From Balamuthia mandrillaris (lineage: Eukaryota; Discosea; Longamoebia; Balamuthiidae), in NCBI GenBank assembly GCA_031835245.1, contig JAVKOQ010000220.1, positions 1 to 64,000 on the forward strand: a DNA stretch of 64,000 nucleotides, in the 5' to 3' direction. Position 1 is the first letter of the stretch; the number at the start of each line of letters is the position of its first letter. The notes under the pieces were generated by a model. That model did no database searches. It was given only the letters and a program-made list of their open reading frames with translations, and was not told the origin of the DNA. Both the position numbers and the translations under genes were made by a program. Shown here one piece after another: positions 1 through 12,321 of the stretch.

Positions 1-861
1 GACAGAGGCGGTTTCCTCAGCGGGAAGACTGGATGGGTCCACAGGAAGCTCCACGCCAATGCTGCCACTCATTTGTGAGAGTAATGGTTGTTGCGGCTGA
101 GGTTGAAGTTGTTGATCAAAGGTAGGAGCAGTTGAAGATGAAGCGGTGGTAGTGGTCGGCCGCGGCTGGGTTTGTTGTTGGGATTGTGGTTGCAGCATAT
201 GCTGCCTCGACTTGTGCTTTTTCTTGGACGACTTCTTCTTGGACGATTTTTTCTTTTTCGAGTGGTGATGGTGCTCGCCATCCTTCTCCCTCTTGTTTTT
301 GCTTTTACTTTTGCTCTTGCTTTTGCTTTTACTACTCCTCTTCGAGCTACCATTGTTGGTGTTTAAAGAGTCGGCAGTGGGAGCAGTGGCGATAGGAGCC
401 GCGGCAGCAGAGGCAGAAGCAGGCGAAGTGGCTGGGCTTGTCTCTGCCCGAGAAACAACATCGGTGGCGCTATTGGAGGCCTCTCCTTTGTGCAACCGAC
501 CAGTGTGAATGGCCAATCCTCGCGCAGAGTTGATCTTCTTGCCGCAGACCGTGCATACAAATCCTGCTTTTTTCTTCTTCTCCTTCTCTGGTTCTGCCCT
601 ATCACCTCGCTGTGAAGCTGCTTCCTCCTCTCCTTCCATCTCCTCTTCCTCTACCTCTTCTTCCTCCACCAGTTCTTCTACTATTTCTTCAATTAGTACA
701 GTTTCTCCATCCTCCTCTTCTTCCTCTTCTTCCTCTTCTTCTTCCTCTTCCTCCTCTTCCTCCTCTTCTTCCTCTTCCTCCTCTTCTTCCTCTTCCTCCA
801 GTTCTTCCAGCGCTTGCGCTCGCGCCAACTCGTTGCTTACTTGCGGCTTTACCCTCAACAT
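1..861 (-). CDS. C2H2 zinc-finger protein with acidic stretch, 3' part missing
   Basis: The reading frame is open for 287 codons from the ATG at 861 to the window edge, so the C-terminus is outside. An in-frame TGA two codons before this ATG supports the start. In order: a short N-terminus (MLRVKPQVSNELARAQAL), a long Glu-rich run (about residues 20-80), one zinc finger of spacing C-x2-C-x12-H-x4-H at about residues 103-124 (CTVCGKK, then H and H), an Ala/Thr/Ser linker, a Lys/Ser-rich basic tract with a His run, and a Gln/Pro-rich tail. A lone finger beside acidic and basic low-complexity regions suggests a nuclear DNA- or RNA-binding protein, but no orthologue is recognised. The frame is not interrupted by introns within the window. 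Confidence 0.7.
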   Translation of the reverse strand, partial: MLRVKPQVSNELARAQALEELEEEEEEEEEEEEEEEEEEEEEEEEEEEEEDGETVLIEEIVEELVEEEEVEEEEMEGEEEAASQRGDRAEPEKEKKKKAGFVCTVCGKKINSARGLAIHTGRLHKGEASNSATDVVSRAETSPATSPASASAAAAPIATAPTADSLNTNNGSSKRSSKSKSKSKSKSKNKREKDGEHHHHSKKKKSSKKKSSKKKHKSRQHMLQPQSQQQTQPRPTTTTASSSTAPTFDQQLQPQPQQPLLSQMSGSIGVELPVDPSSLPAEETASV

Positions 862-2161
862 CCTTCAGCGTTGTTGGTTGCTCTGTTTGATCGCTTGCTC
901 GTTTGATCTTTCTTCCTTGCTTGGATACTCAGAAAACTATCACTGCCGCAGTTGGAATGTATGGGGCTAACTTTTGCTCTATCCGTCTGTTGGTCCCATC
1001 GAGGAGCAGCAGCAGTATCAGCAACCCCGTTGGCAGCAGCGGCAACAGCAACGGCAACGGCAGCGGTGAAGAGAGAAAGCGTAGTGAGAGAAAAGCGAGA
1101 GAGAAAGAAAGGAAAAGGAAACGACAACAACAGGTCAGCAGGGCAGCAGTACCCACAAAACAAAAGTAGTGGGCAACCCAAACGGGAACAACCGAAAGAA
1201 AGAAAGAAAGAAAGAACGGGCAGCAGCAAGCACCAACACCGTGTTCGAAGAAAAACGAGAAAAAAAAAAAGGTAGTAGACGGTCAGCGATGGTAAAGGAG
1301 GACATCCTCCTCATCGAACAAGGAAGGAGGGGAGGGGTACAAAAAAAGAGAGTGGTGAAAGCCAAACCTTGGAATACCAAAAAAAAAAACAATGTGGAGG
1401 GGAGGGGAGGGGAAGGGCAGAAGAATTGATTCGTTGCGGGCAGGAGGGAAGGAAGGAAGGATGGAAAGAGAGCAGACTCCCCCCTCTCTCGGTTTCTGTG
1501 CTTTCTTGGCCTGTTGTTTGGTTGCTGCGCTGAAGACGCGTGGAGGGGCAGGGTTGCCCTGCGGTTTATGAGATGGGCGAGGGTTTTCCGTTCTGATCGT
1601 GGTCAAACCCGGACGGAACCAACGGAAAATCAGAGATGGGGGCACTTTAGATCGATGGTTGTTAGGATTGTCGACACGAAATGGAAATGGGGAATTGTGC
1701 CTAATTTCGGGGTTGTAGAGGAGATGTAAGGGATGACCCCTCGGAACGATCAACATTCTTGCCATTCTGAAGATGCCAAAGGAGTAGGGTTGATGATGAG
1801 TCGTGCTTGAGGAGTAATGATGCGTAGTGCTTGAGGAGTGTTGAGCGAAACACCAATGACCCCTCGGAACGATCAACATTCTTTCCATTCTGAAGATGCC
1901 AAAGGTGGAGTTGAGGATGAGTCGTGCTTGAGGAGTAATGAGCAGGAAGAACAAAAAAAAAAGAGAAGAAAGAAGGAATAAAGAAAAACAACACATCGGA
2001 TCGAAAGGAAGCTTTTGGGAAAACCAACGGTTTGTGTTCTTTGAACGTTCTTCTGCGGTGGTGTGTTGGGGCTTTCTGAAAAAAAAAAAAACGAACGTCA
2101 ATCACTAACAATATTTTTATATTTGTTCAAACAAAAAAAAAAGAATTCAGAACACAACAAC
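862..2161. other. Divergent intergenic region between zinc-finger gene and eIF3g
   Basis: About 1.3 kb of shared 5' flank. It holds short purine-rich tracts (GAAA repeats near 1196-1215), A-runs, a GTCGAC at 1670-1675 and a diverged direct repeat described separately. The long open frames here are low-complexity or run through the repeat and show no recognisable domain. No convincing gene is seen. Confidence 0.5.
1733..1941. repeat. Two-copy direct repeat, period about 123 bp
   Basis: Copy 1 spans about 1733-1820 and copy 2 about 1856-1941. Both start ATGACCCCTCGGAACGATCA, share CCATTCTGAAGATGCCAAAG, and end GTCGTGCTTGAGGAGTAATGA apart from small indels. Part of the 3' end (TGCTTGAGGAGT) recurs once more in the spacer near 1829-1840. 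It looks like an old local duplication in a promoter-side region. Confidence 0.75.
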
Positions 2162-3615
2162 ATGGAAACAGATCAACTTTGGGGGTACGTCACACACCTG
2201 TTCTCTCGCTCTTTCTCTCTTTTCTGTTATTTGGGGGTGAGTGTGAGCGAACACTGACAATATTTTATTTGTGCTATTCAATGCAACAGCGATAAACCCA
2301 GTTGGGGTGACATTGAGGAGGAGGAGAGAGATATGACCGGCACCAAGGTCATAGAGTCTCAGCCCGACGAAAACGGAGTGAGAATAAGGACCGTGGTCGA
2401 GTACACCACCAACGAGCTCGGCCAGAAGGTCAAAACCACAAAAAATCTCAAAGTGTACAAAAAGCGCGTCAAGATCAGCAAACAAGCGCAAGCACGCAAG
2501 GTATACCCTGCTTTCGCATTTGAGCCTCTTTTTTTCACTGTTGTCTTCTTTCCTGTCTCTCTCTTTCCGCTTTTCTTCTCTTCGCTCTTCCTCCTTCCCT
2601 TTCTTCTCCACATTTTCTCTTCGCTTCTGCTCGCTTTTCTCGACTCCCTTGTTTTTCCTCTTCGTGTCTCGACCTCTTCTTTGTTTTCCTTTTGCAACTT
2701 CTCATCTCTTTTTTTTTCTCTCCTTGTTTTCAAAGAAATGGGCCAAATTTGGTGACTGCCGACCAGGAGAACAAGGAGTTACCCTGTTGGGAGAGGTGGT
2801 GGAGGTCGAACTGACGAGCCGAAAGAAGAGAGAGGAGGAGGAGGAAAGCATGAAGCTAGTTATCGATGATGTGCCCACCAAGAAGGAGACCTGGATGAGC
2901 AGAGCACAAAGATTGGGTGCCCGCAGTTGGGACGAGGTTACCGGTGGCGCTTCAGAAGACAAAGAAGGTTTCTATCCCTCCCCTCACCAATTGTCCTTTT
3001 TTTTTGCTTTGCTTTGTTTTTTGTTGTTTTGTTGTTTTGTGTTGGTATCCATCCTGACCATCGTTCATTTGTTGATTTTCTCATTTCCTTAATTTTCCTC
3101 TTGTTCTCTTCAACTCTATATTCTCTTTTTTTTCTACAATGTAGAAGGTGCTCCTGCTGAAGGTGGTGACAGAGCGGGTGGAGCTTACCTTCCGCCCTCG
3201 CTTCGTCGTGGAGCTGATCGCGACAGAGAAAGAGGTATGCCTTTTCTTTCCTTTTATCGTTTTCCCATGCTCTCTTTTTTTATCGTTGTTATTTTATTAG
3301 TTTCTTCTCTCCTGTCTTTGGAATTTATGGACTTACACACAAACAATTTAAACAGACGACACAACCACAGTGCGTGTCACAAACTTGTCCGACGACACAA
3401 GGGAGGAAGATCTGCGCGAACTGTTCCGAAGGTTCGGACCCATCCAACGAGTCTTCCTCGCCAAGAACAAATCCACCGGTTTGTCCCGCGGCTTTGCCTT
3501 CATCACGTTCGCCTACAAGGAGGATGCAGCCAAGGCCATCGAGAACCTCAGTGGCTATGGCTACGACCACCTCATTCTCAACGTGGAGTGGGCCAGACCT
3601 TCTCAAAACTTTTAA
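2162..3615 (+). CDS. EIF3G: Eukaryotic translation initiation factor 3 subunit G
   Basis: Exons 2162-2184, 2290-2500, 2736-2967, 3145-3234 and 3356-3615 join in frame to 271 residues. eIF3g is an RNA-binding subunit of the eIF3 complex that acts in scanning and reinitiation on the 40S ribosome. The N-terminal eIF3g domain shows the family strings (KPSWGDIEEEER near the start, KVYKKRV, then KWAKFGD after the second intron and YLPPSLR before the last). The C-terminal exon is a complete RRM, with RNP2 as VRVTNLSDDT and RNP1 as RGFAFITF. The length is typical of fungal and protist eIF3g. All introns are GT-AG; the first exon encodes only seven residues plus two bases of the eighth. Confidence 0.95.
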
Positions 3616-4194
3616 AACCCAACCCAACATTTCATACAGTAACCAACAACAAACGCTTTTTTATTTTATGTTCTGTTCTTGATGGTAATCATTTATTTAT
3701 TTATTTATTTTTGGCGGGCTGGGTGTGTATTTATCAATACAATCCAAACCTAAGAGGGGTTACCGTGTGTTAAGCAAAGGGTTGTTTCATGAGTTCTTTA
3801 GACTTGGTCAAAGTATGGGAAAGAGGGTTTGGGTTCTAGCTGTTGTGAGGAAGAACGCAGAGCAATGAACACTGCTTCAAGTTATCCACGAACTAGGAAA
3901 GCCAGCACCGCAAGCAAATAGGATGAAAGGAGGTGCGACACCAAAAGGCCGCACTGCGCCGCGACGCATCACTTTGTTTTGTTTAACCCGCAACAAAAAA
4001 TAGATACGGTTATCTCCTGGCCTTCAGCTACGCTGTCTTAGTTCTGTACTTTCTCGCTAGAAGGATGAACAAAAGGAAGTTGCACGCGAAAAAGGCCGAG
4101 AAGAAAGGACAACCAGACAAGAGAGGATGTGTTTTTAACATTATTATTATCAAGCGGGTTGTGGTGGGTTACACCACACTACACTACAACAAAC
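3616..4194. other. Convergent intergenic region between eIF3g and actin
   Basis: About 580 bp of 3' flank for both genes. AT-rich runs (ATTT repeats near 3692-3712) follow the eIF3g stop. No ORF with domain signal, tRNA-like fold or long repeat is seen. Confidence 0.4.
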
Positions 4195-5325
<1,131 letters not shown>

Positions 5326-5390
5326 TTAAGTTTGTTGTGTGTTGTGTTTTAGTCACGCAAAAAAAAATATTAACAGCGAAACTTTCATTG

Positions 5391-5398
5391 CTTTTATA
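5391..5398 (-). promoter_or_regulatory. Actin TATA box
   Basis: The minus strand reads TATAAAAG about 70 bp upstream of the actin ATG, the expected place for a TATA element serving a short 5' UTR. Confidence 0.75.
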
Positions 5399-5429
5399 CC
5401 CGGCGGAAAAAAGGTAATACTCTCAACTT

Positions 5430-5614
5430 CGCAGTAGCGCGCAGTATTTTGGTCTATTTTCTAATACTGCGAGCTTATTGGTCAACAATTTCGCCAACGG
5501 AAATACTGCGCGCTACTGCGAGCCGGAGTTTGGATTGCTGACGTGTCGTCACCTACTGCGAGACAGAATTTCTCTGTAATTTCAAGATCAATCTGAAATC
5601 TGAATTTTGATTGG
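5430..5614. promoter_or_regulatory. Actin upstream region: TACTGCG repeats and CCAAT boxes
   Basis: Six copies of TACTGCG or its complement lie at 5430-5436, 5440-5446, 5465-5471, 5504-5510, 5514-5520 and 5554-5560. Two pairs of copies form a perfect 20-bp inverted repeat (5430-5449 against 5501-5520). On the minus strand, CCAAT boxes occur at 5477-5481 and 5610-5614. Density and symmetry suggest binding sites for a sequence-specific activator of actin; the factor is unknown. Confidence 0.6.
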
Positions 5615-5728
5615 CCAGTTGATCCATCTGTTTCTCGTCGCGCCGGTGCTAGCGCATCCCGTCTTGCTTTCTTTTCTTCCTTTTGCAAGCTTATTTGTTG
5701 TGTCTTTTCTGTTTGTGTTTTATTATTA

Positions 5729-7104
5729 TTAATACTTCCATACACCCAAAGCATAGAACAACCGAATGCGAAAGATGTCGCGCGCCATCTGTATGGATGC
5801 GGTGAGCGGCTCCAATGTTGAGCCGGCAATCTCCTGCCAGTTGACCGCCACCTCCACGATGGGTATTTTCTTTTGTTGCGCGATGTAAAGCAACTCCACG
5901 TCGAACGCCCATCTCTCGATGTGTAAGGAAGGGGCCACGCTGAAGGCTGCCTTTCTGGTGAACAGCTTGAAGCCGCATTGTGTGTCTTTGATGCCTCGCA
6001 CGCACATCAACACGAACATGTGGAAGCCGTGCATCAACAAGTTGCGGAGAGGAGACCTCTGATGGGTTTGAATTTTTTTGAAAACAAAGAAATAAGGTGA
6101 GATGATGTGAAGAAAGATAAAGAAGCAAGAAGAAGAAAAAAAGAAAAAGAAGAAAGCAAAAATACTGATAGTAACGCAAGAAAGTAAACAAGGAAGTGAG
6201 TTAACCTTGGCAACAGCGTCATCTTTAAGATGGTCCCGAGAACCCACCGCAATTCCAAACTCATTTTCTTCAACTTTTTTCAATTTCGCCTCGAGCCTTT
6301 CAATGTCGGAAAACTTGGTTGCTCCGTCAGCATCCACCATCAAAATGTACTCACCACGCGCACAGAGCATGCCCTGTTGTCATCATATCAGCATTTGTAA
6401 CGCCTTCATCTCTCAAAGGAAGAAGATAGAGAAGAGAAAGAAAGAACAAGAGAAGGATAGAACGAGAGAACTAGAGCACAGAGACGGAGAAAGAGGAAGA
6501 GAGAACGAGAGAAGAGATGAAGCAAAACAACAAATTAAAAAAAAACGAGAGAAATGAACAAACCCTTTTTACAGCTCCTCCTTTACCTCTGTTCTTCAAC
6601 AGCGTCAGCACTCGCAGGTCCTCCCCGTCGTTCCTCTTCTTCGCGTACTCATGCGCCACTTTGGTGGTCTTGTCCCGGCTCCCATCATCTACCACAATGA
6701 TCTCAAAGGAGAAGTGCGGGTCTTTCCGCCTCCTTCCGTCGAGGTAGTCCAGGGTCTCGTCCAACATGACCGGCAGCCGCTTCTCCTCGTTGTAGGCCGG
6801 GATGACCACGGAGAGGGTGACGGCGGGGGAGAGCGTAGTGGAGGGAAAATTTTTGCGCTCTTTGGTGCTGACGTCCACGTAGGCTCGCTCTCCTTCCTCC
6901 CAGAGAACGCTCGTTTTGGAGAGCTCACGAAGGTAGCGGAACAATTTGATGGAGATGAACAGCTTTCAAAAGCAAACAACGAAAAAAAATAGTCACTAAG
7001 AGATTAATCATAATAATAATAATAATAAAAAATGTGAAGCGTCGACGTACAAAAAGGACGGCCAGCAGAAGGACCACCGCCTCGGTGAGGCCTAGGAACG
7101 CCAT
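5729..7104 (-). CDS. ALG5: Dolichyl-phosphate beta-glucosyltransferase
   Basis: Exons 7104-7051, 6962-6564, 6373-6206 and 6058-5729 join, all in phase 0, to 316 residues; human ALG5 is 324. The enzyme makes dolichyl-P-glucose from UDP-glucose and dolichyl phosphate on the cytosolic ER face, feeding N-glycan glucosylation. An N-terminal membrane anchor (AVVLLLAVLFLFISIKLF) precedes a GT2 fold: SVVIPAYNEEKRLP, VVDDGSRDKT, KNRGKGGAVKRG, the DxD-type motif MVDADGATK, then GFKLFTRKAA and the ERWAFDVELLYIAQ segment. The gene lies head-to-tail with actin: its stop is about 400 bp from the actin ATG, so its 3' end abuts the actin promoter. Confidence 0.95.
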
Positions 7105-7224
7105 TGCTTTTGTTTTGTGTTTCTTTTTTTGAGGGAAAAACAAGTTCACCAACCAAGAAAGAAAGGGAGAAAAAAAAATAATAATAATAAAAAAAAAGAG
7201 CGCGGCACACACCACAAAAAAAAA

Positions 7225-7255
<31 letters not shown>

Positions 7256-7511
7256 CAAAGGAAAAAAAAAAAGTGCCACGTCTCTCTCCTCCCGTTCTTC
7301 TTTCTTCTTTCTTCTATTGCACAGTTTTTTTTCCTTCTCTCTTCTTTCGTGTCGTCCCGTAAGGTTCAGTTTCTTCCACGACGACATGAATGAGTTCACC
7401 CTGTCGAAAATTTCTTTCGTTGTAATTTTTTGTATTTTTTGGTGTGAGAGGAATGCAGGTAGTGGTTTGCTGTTTTGAGTTTTGTACAAAAGCATCTACC
7501 TCCGTTCTTCT
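7105..7511. other. Intergenic region upstream of ALG5
   Basis: This 407-bp spacer between two minus-strand genes holds a 28-base A-run and an adjoining CA repeat (about 7215-7257), which are CT/GT-rich on the sense strand. No gene is seen. Confidence 0.4.
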
Positions 7512-9880
7512 TCAAGAGGGGGATGACAAAGCCGAGGAAGACAGCGAGACCACCGGGCTGTCCTGAGCATGCGTCTGCGGCGAGCAGCACTCCTCTGAGG
7601 AGCCCTCCGACGAGGCCTCCGAGGTCACCACCGACGATGACGACGGCGACGATGAGCCCGACGACGAAGAGGAGGATGAAGAACTATCCTCATCTTCCTC
7701 CTCCAACCACAACGCCGGTCGTTCACTCCCTCTCGCACCTGCACCCGCACCGCTTCCATCTCCGTTATAGTTGCTGGTTGATGGCACCATCTCTCCTCGT
7801 TGCCAGAGTCCATCGTACTTGCTGCCGTTGGGCCAAATGTAGAGCCCATAGCCGTGGCGGCGGCCGTTGCACCATTGCCCTTCGTAGGTGCTGCCGTCGG
7901 CATACCGCATGAAGCCCATGCCGTGCTTCTCGCCGCGCTTCCATTGGCCCTTGTACTCAGCGCCGTTGGGCCAGACGTGCACGCCGTAGCCGTGCTTCTC
8001 TCCTTTGCGATAGCGGCCTTCGTATTTGGCGCCATTTGGCCATACTGGTTGTGTTTTTTGTTGAAAAAAGCGAGTGAGACAAAGAACATTATTGAAAGTT
8101 TAAAAAAATAAAACCACATTTTTCGCTTTTTCTTTTCTTCCAGTTTCTATGACGCACACAAAAGCAGAAAGAGAAAACTAGAAAATATACGTACGGTATA
8201 CTCCATAGCCATGCCGCTTGTTCTTCTTCCACTTGCCATTATAAAAGACCTCTCCCTGTTCGTTAAATACCATGCCGCCACCGTGCTTCAGCCCTTTCTT
8301 CCACCTTCCAACGTACTTGGAGGAGTCTGCCCGCATAAAGGTACCTTTGCCATGCTCTTGGTCGTTGCGCCAGCCGCCGCTGTAGACGTTGCCTCGGCCA
8401 ACCATCATCCCCATTCCTTGTCGTTTGTTCTTTTTCCATTCACCTGTATATTTCTTGCCATCTGCGTGCATTTATTTTTGAAAGTAACGAAGATGGTAAA
8501 TGAAAAAGAAGTTTTGGCAGAAGAAGGAAGAAGAAGAAGATTGCAGAGATGCAAGGGCAAAAAAGAGAGAAAACATACCAGGCCAAGTAAACACGCCATA
8601 GCCGTGCTGACAGTCGTTCTTCCACTCGCCCTCATACTTCTCTCCTTCGGCAAAGAACATGGTGCCCCTTCCAGTCCTCACATTGTCCTTCCAATAGCCC
8701 TCATAGCGTGCCCCGCTGGGCCAATAGTACTGCCCATAGCCTTCAAAGCGGTCGTTGACAAAGTTGCCCATGAACTTCCTCCCATCAGCATAGTACCTCA
8801 CGCCCATGCCGTTCATGTAGCCATCCAACCAAGCACCCACATGTCGCTCTCCATCCGGCCAAATGTACACCCCATGGCCGTGCTCATAGTCCTTGAACCA
8901 CTCCCCTTCGTACACCCCTCCGCCAGCATCCACCATCTTTCCTTGTCCGTGGCGGTCATCATCCTTCCACTGTCCTTCGTATAACCTTCCGTCGGGCCAC
9001 CGACAAACGCCACAACCGTTCCTGGCATTGTTGGCCCACTGGCCCTCATACACTCCACCATCGCCGTAGACCATCTTGCCCCTACCATGGCGCTGCCTGT
9101 CCTTCCATTCACCGGTATAGCAACCCCCATCAGCTGTATAGCGGTGCGTCCCTTGGCCGTTCTCGCAGTCATCCCGCCACATGCCCTCGTAGATATCGCC
9201 GTCCTGCCACTGTGCCTTGGCGTACCCTTCTAGGCGGCCGTAACGCCATTGGCCTTCAAAAACGCCGCCGCGAGGGTCAATGCGGCTTGTCTCCATTCCG
9301 TAACCGTGCAGGTTGCCGTCACGCCATTCTCCTTCCAGGCGGCAGAGCACATTTTGTTCTTCCTCCTCTTCGTCTCGTCTGCCTCTTCTCCGTCGGTGTT
9401 GTCTGTTACTTCTGCCTGTTCCTCTTGTTGTAGTTGTGGTCATTCTGCCTCCTCTGCCTCCATCGCTATGTTGCTGCAGTTGCTGCAGCTGATGTTCAGG
9501 TAAAGGAACAAGATAGTATCCAACGGCGCCGTCAGGTATCAGTTTTGGATCTTCGAACCGAACCATCTTGCTACGAAACAGCCATTCCCAACCCTTTCGG
9601 AAGCGCTCGTACAGCTCGTTGCGAAGAGGTGGACAGTTTTGCTCATAGAGGCGTTTCCAGAGATCATCGTGGCGGCTGATGTCGTTGAAGCTCTTGCACA
9701 CGGTCCGGATACCGCATAGCTCTTCTATTGTAAAGTAGGAGAAGATATGAAGCACCATTTCGAGAGGAAGAATGGCAAACAGTCCGAGCGACCATGCAAA
9801 CTCTTCTTTGCCAAACTTCTGTTATAATGCATTGTTGGTTGTCAAAATCAGCGTCAAAGCAAGACAGGAGAGAGGAGGGA

Positions 9881-9923
<43 letters not shown>

Positions 9924-11203
9924 CTGACCGTTGAATACTGCTCTATCTTTTCCAACAAATTCAAATAGTTGAGAAAACTATCAAAGACATCAGCATCCAC
10001 CACCAGTTTGTCATTGCATGCTGCTTTATACTTTGCCACCAGCTCTCTTAACTGCAATAATGGCATTGAAGAGAGCGCTCCTCCGCCTCTTCCTTCTCCT
10101 GCTTCCACGTTACTACCATCCGAAACAGAAGAAGACGAAGCAGACGAAGACAGAGATGAAGATGAAGAAGATGGCGGAGACGACGCTAATGATGACAAAG
10201 TCTGAGGACTGCTTCCTCCTTCTAATCCGAAAGAGAAGTCCTCTCCGCCACCCAACGGTCCTTCCGCTGGCATCCTTCCAGATGATGTCAAAGCGCTAAA
10301 CCGACGGTGCTTATTGAAGATGTTGCTACTTTTGTTAACAGTTGCTTCCTCTCCCTCCTGTTTTCGTCGTCTTTCTTCCTCGGGGTCCTCTTCGCCGCCT
10401 TCGCTGCAGTAGCCACCGCCATTATTGGTGTTGCAACAGTAGTTGAAGTAAGAGGACGGCATCGAGGTTATGGATGTCGTCGTTGCAGGCGATAGAGAAG
10501 GAGATGAAGAAGGAGAGGCGACGAGTGGAGGCAAAAGGAGATGGTGCAAAGTTGCCTCCCGTTGGTGAAGTGGTTGTTGGTTAATGTGACGCTGGTGGTA
10601 TGCATGCGCGTCCTCTGCTTGCTCGTTTTCTTCGCCCTCCTCCTCTCCTCCCCACCGTCTCTTCCGTTTTGGTTTATGAACGGTCAACGTTGGTGTTGAC
10701 GTTCGCCCGCGTCGTATGCTTTGTTGATGATGATGTGGCTGTGTTGTTGCTGTCAAAGTTGAAGGAGAAGAGGGGGAAGGGGAGGAAAATGGAGAGGTAG
10801 GGTCGTGAAGAAAAGCGGTTGTTGATGAAGTAGGAGGTCCACCTAGATGAAAGTTCAATGGAGAAGAGCACAGGGAAGAAGAGGAAGAGGAAGAGGAAGA
10901 GGAAGAGGAGGGGGAAGGGGAAGGGGCGTTCATTCTTAATACCGTCGAGGAAGGAGATGCAGTTGAAGGTAAGGTTATGGAGTAGGGGCAGGAGGAGGAG
11001 GATGTGGAGGAAGGTTGGCAGGAAAGGGATGGGCAGGAGGCAAACCGTCGTTTTTTCTGGGGCGGGGGACAGGCCACGGGGAAAGGGGTGGCGCCCCCGC
11101 CGCCCGCCCCAGCCAGAGAGCCTCGCTCGTGGCTCGCGCTGCTGGCCTTGCTCTTTTTTTTCTTGTTCTTGTTGGTCTCCGACGAGGCAGCAGCAGTAAA
11201 CAT
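7512..11203 (-). CDS. F-box protein with about 19 MORN repeats
   Basis: Exons 11203-9929, 9818-8579, 8461-8195 and 8044-7512 join in frame to 1104 residues. The first exon encodes about 425 residues of Ser/Thr/Pro/His-rich low complexity with basic patches. Exon 2 opens with an F-box (LPLEMVLHIFSYFTIEELCG, about residues 440-480), which should bind Skp1 in an SCF ubiquitin ligase. From about residue 585, some 19 MORN repeats (for example YEGQWKDDDRHGQGKMV) form a rod or membrane/tubulin-binding platform that may be the substrate receptor. An acidic/Ser tail ends the protein. The short F-box fragment can look like a separate start at 9758 (MVLHIFSYF), but the preceding residues of the F-box (ILPLE) lie in the same exon, so the two halves are one gene. 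The exon-2/exon-1 junction is inferred from the phase-0 splice sites. Confidence 0.85.
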
Positions 11204-11688
11204 GGTCTTCTCCTCCTCTCCGCTTGTAGCTTTTAATTTATTACTTGCAAAAATAAAGAAAAAAAATAGAGTAGTAAAAGAGTAGTGGGTCCCGTCTTTC
11301 TGCCTTCTCTCCACCTTTTTTCTGCGTATGACGTTTTGACTAGGTAATTTTGTTTAACAAAATCTTTCTTTACGAAGCAAAGGGGGAGAGAGGCCCACTT
11401 TTTCTTTTCCCAATCAAGAAGGAAGGCAAACCTTTTTTTTTTTTTTACTTTTTTGACGTGGTCGGCTGAAATAAAAAAAAAGGGGCGAATAGGTTGACCG
11501 AGGTGCTGGATTACCTTTTGTTGGTTTTGGTGGTGAACGTTTCTTTTCTTTTTCCTGGTTTTCTTTTTCTTTTTGGAAATTTAGATAGAATTTCCATCCA
11601 CATGTGTTTGGTCTGCACCCTTGGGTAGAGAGGGACCTCAGGGAAGGTGTGCGAGCCTACCGCCGCGCTCCATCACAGCGCTGTCTCT

Positions 11689-11728
<40 letters not shown>

Positions 11729-12321
11729 GGAAGCCAAAAACACACTGCAGGAGACCAGTCTTCGCATGGTGATTTCCGGTGAAAACGTAAAGGTTACGGC
11801 CATTCCGAAGTTTACCTGGCAGCTGCGTCAGATCTGCCCAACCTTTACCTTTTCCAGTATTATCCCCTTATTTGGGCATCATACATCGATCACAAAGAAG
11901 CCGGATCGAAAATTCCTGGAATCACAAAATTTGATGCATTCTTGGCATTCTTTAACTTTTTAAAATCCGAACACAAAAAAAAGAAGGCAAAAAAAAGGGG
12001 GATTTGGGTGAGAGGTGAGTTGTCGGAGTGTTGCTGCTCTCTCTTCTCTGGTTGTTTGTTGTTAGTCGGTGGATTGTCTGCTTTCTTTTTTGCTAAACCC
12101 TCATCGTTTGGATCTGGGTGTTTGTGTTTCTTTTTTGTAATTTTTTTTCTCCCTTCTTTGTTTTTTCCTCAGCCAAAACGGACTGTTTACTACGTTTTTC
12201 TTTGTTTGATTGATGAGATCTCTCACTCACCTTTTTCCATGCGAATAATGATAATCTTTCACAGTTTGGAGCAGTTGTTGATTGGAAGAATACACGCACG
12301 CACACCAAAGCAAAAATAATC
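11204..12321. other. Divergent intergenic region, F-box/MORN and prohibitin
   Basis: About 1.1 kb. It contains T-runs, a GA microsatellite at about 11693-11725 and a more complex stretch (11590-11960) with a 119-codon open frame that has no recognisable domain. No gene is supported. Confidence 0.4.

Noticed and set aside
1283-2101. 272-codon minus-strand frame
   Set aside because: It runs through the direct repeat and T-runs, shows no domain, and has no supporting splice or homology signal.
9758-9853. Treating the F-box/MORN region as starting at 9758
   Set aside because: The frame continues upstream to a splice acceptor at 9819 and includes the start of the F-box (LPLE), which joins in phase to the exon at 11203-9929.
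11604-11963. 119-codon plus-strand frame upstream of prohibitin
   Set aside because: It includes a GA microsatellite and no recognisable domain. The region was also considered as an RNA gene, but no convincing tRNA, 5S or snRNA fold was found by eye.
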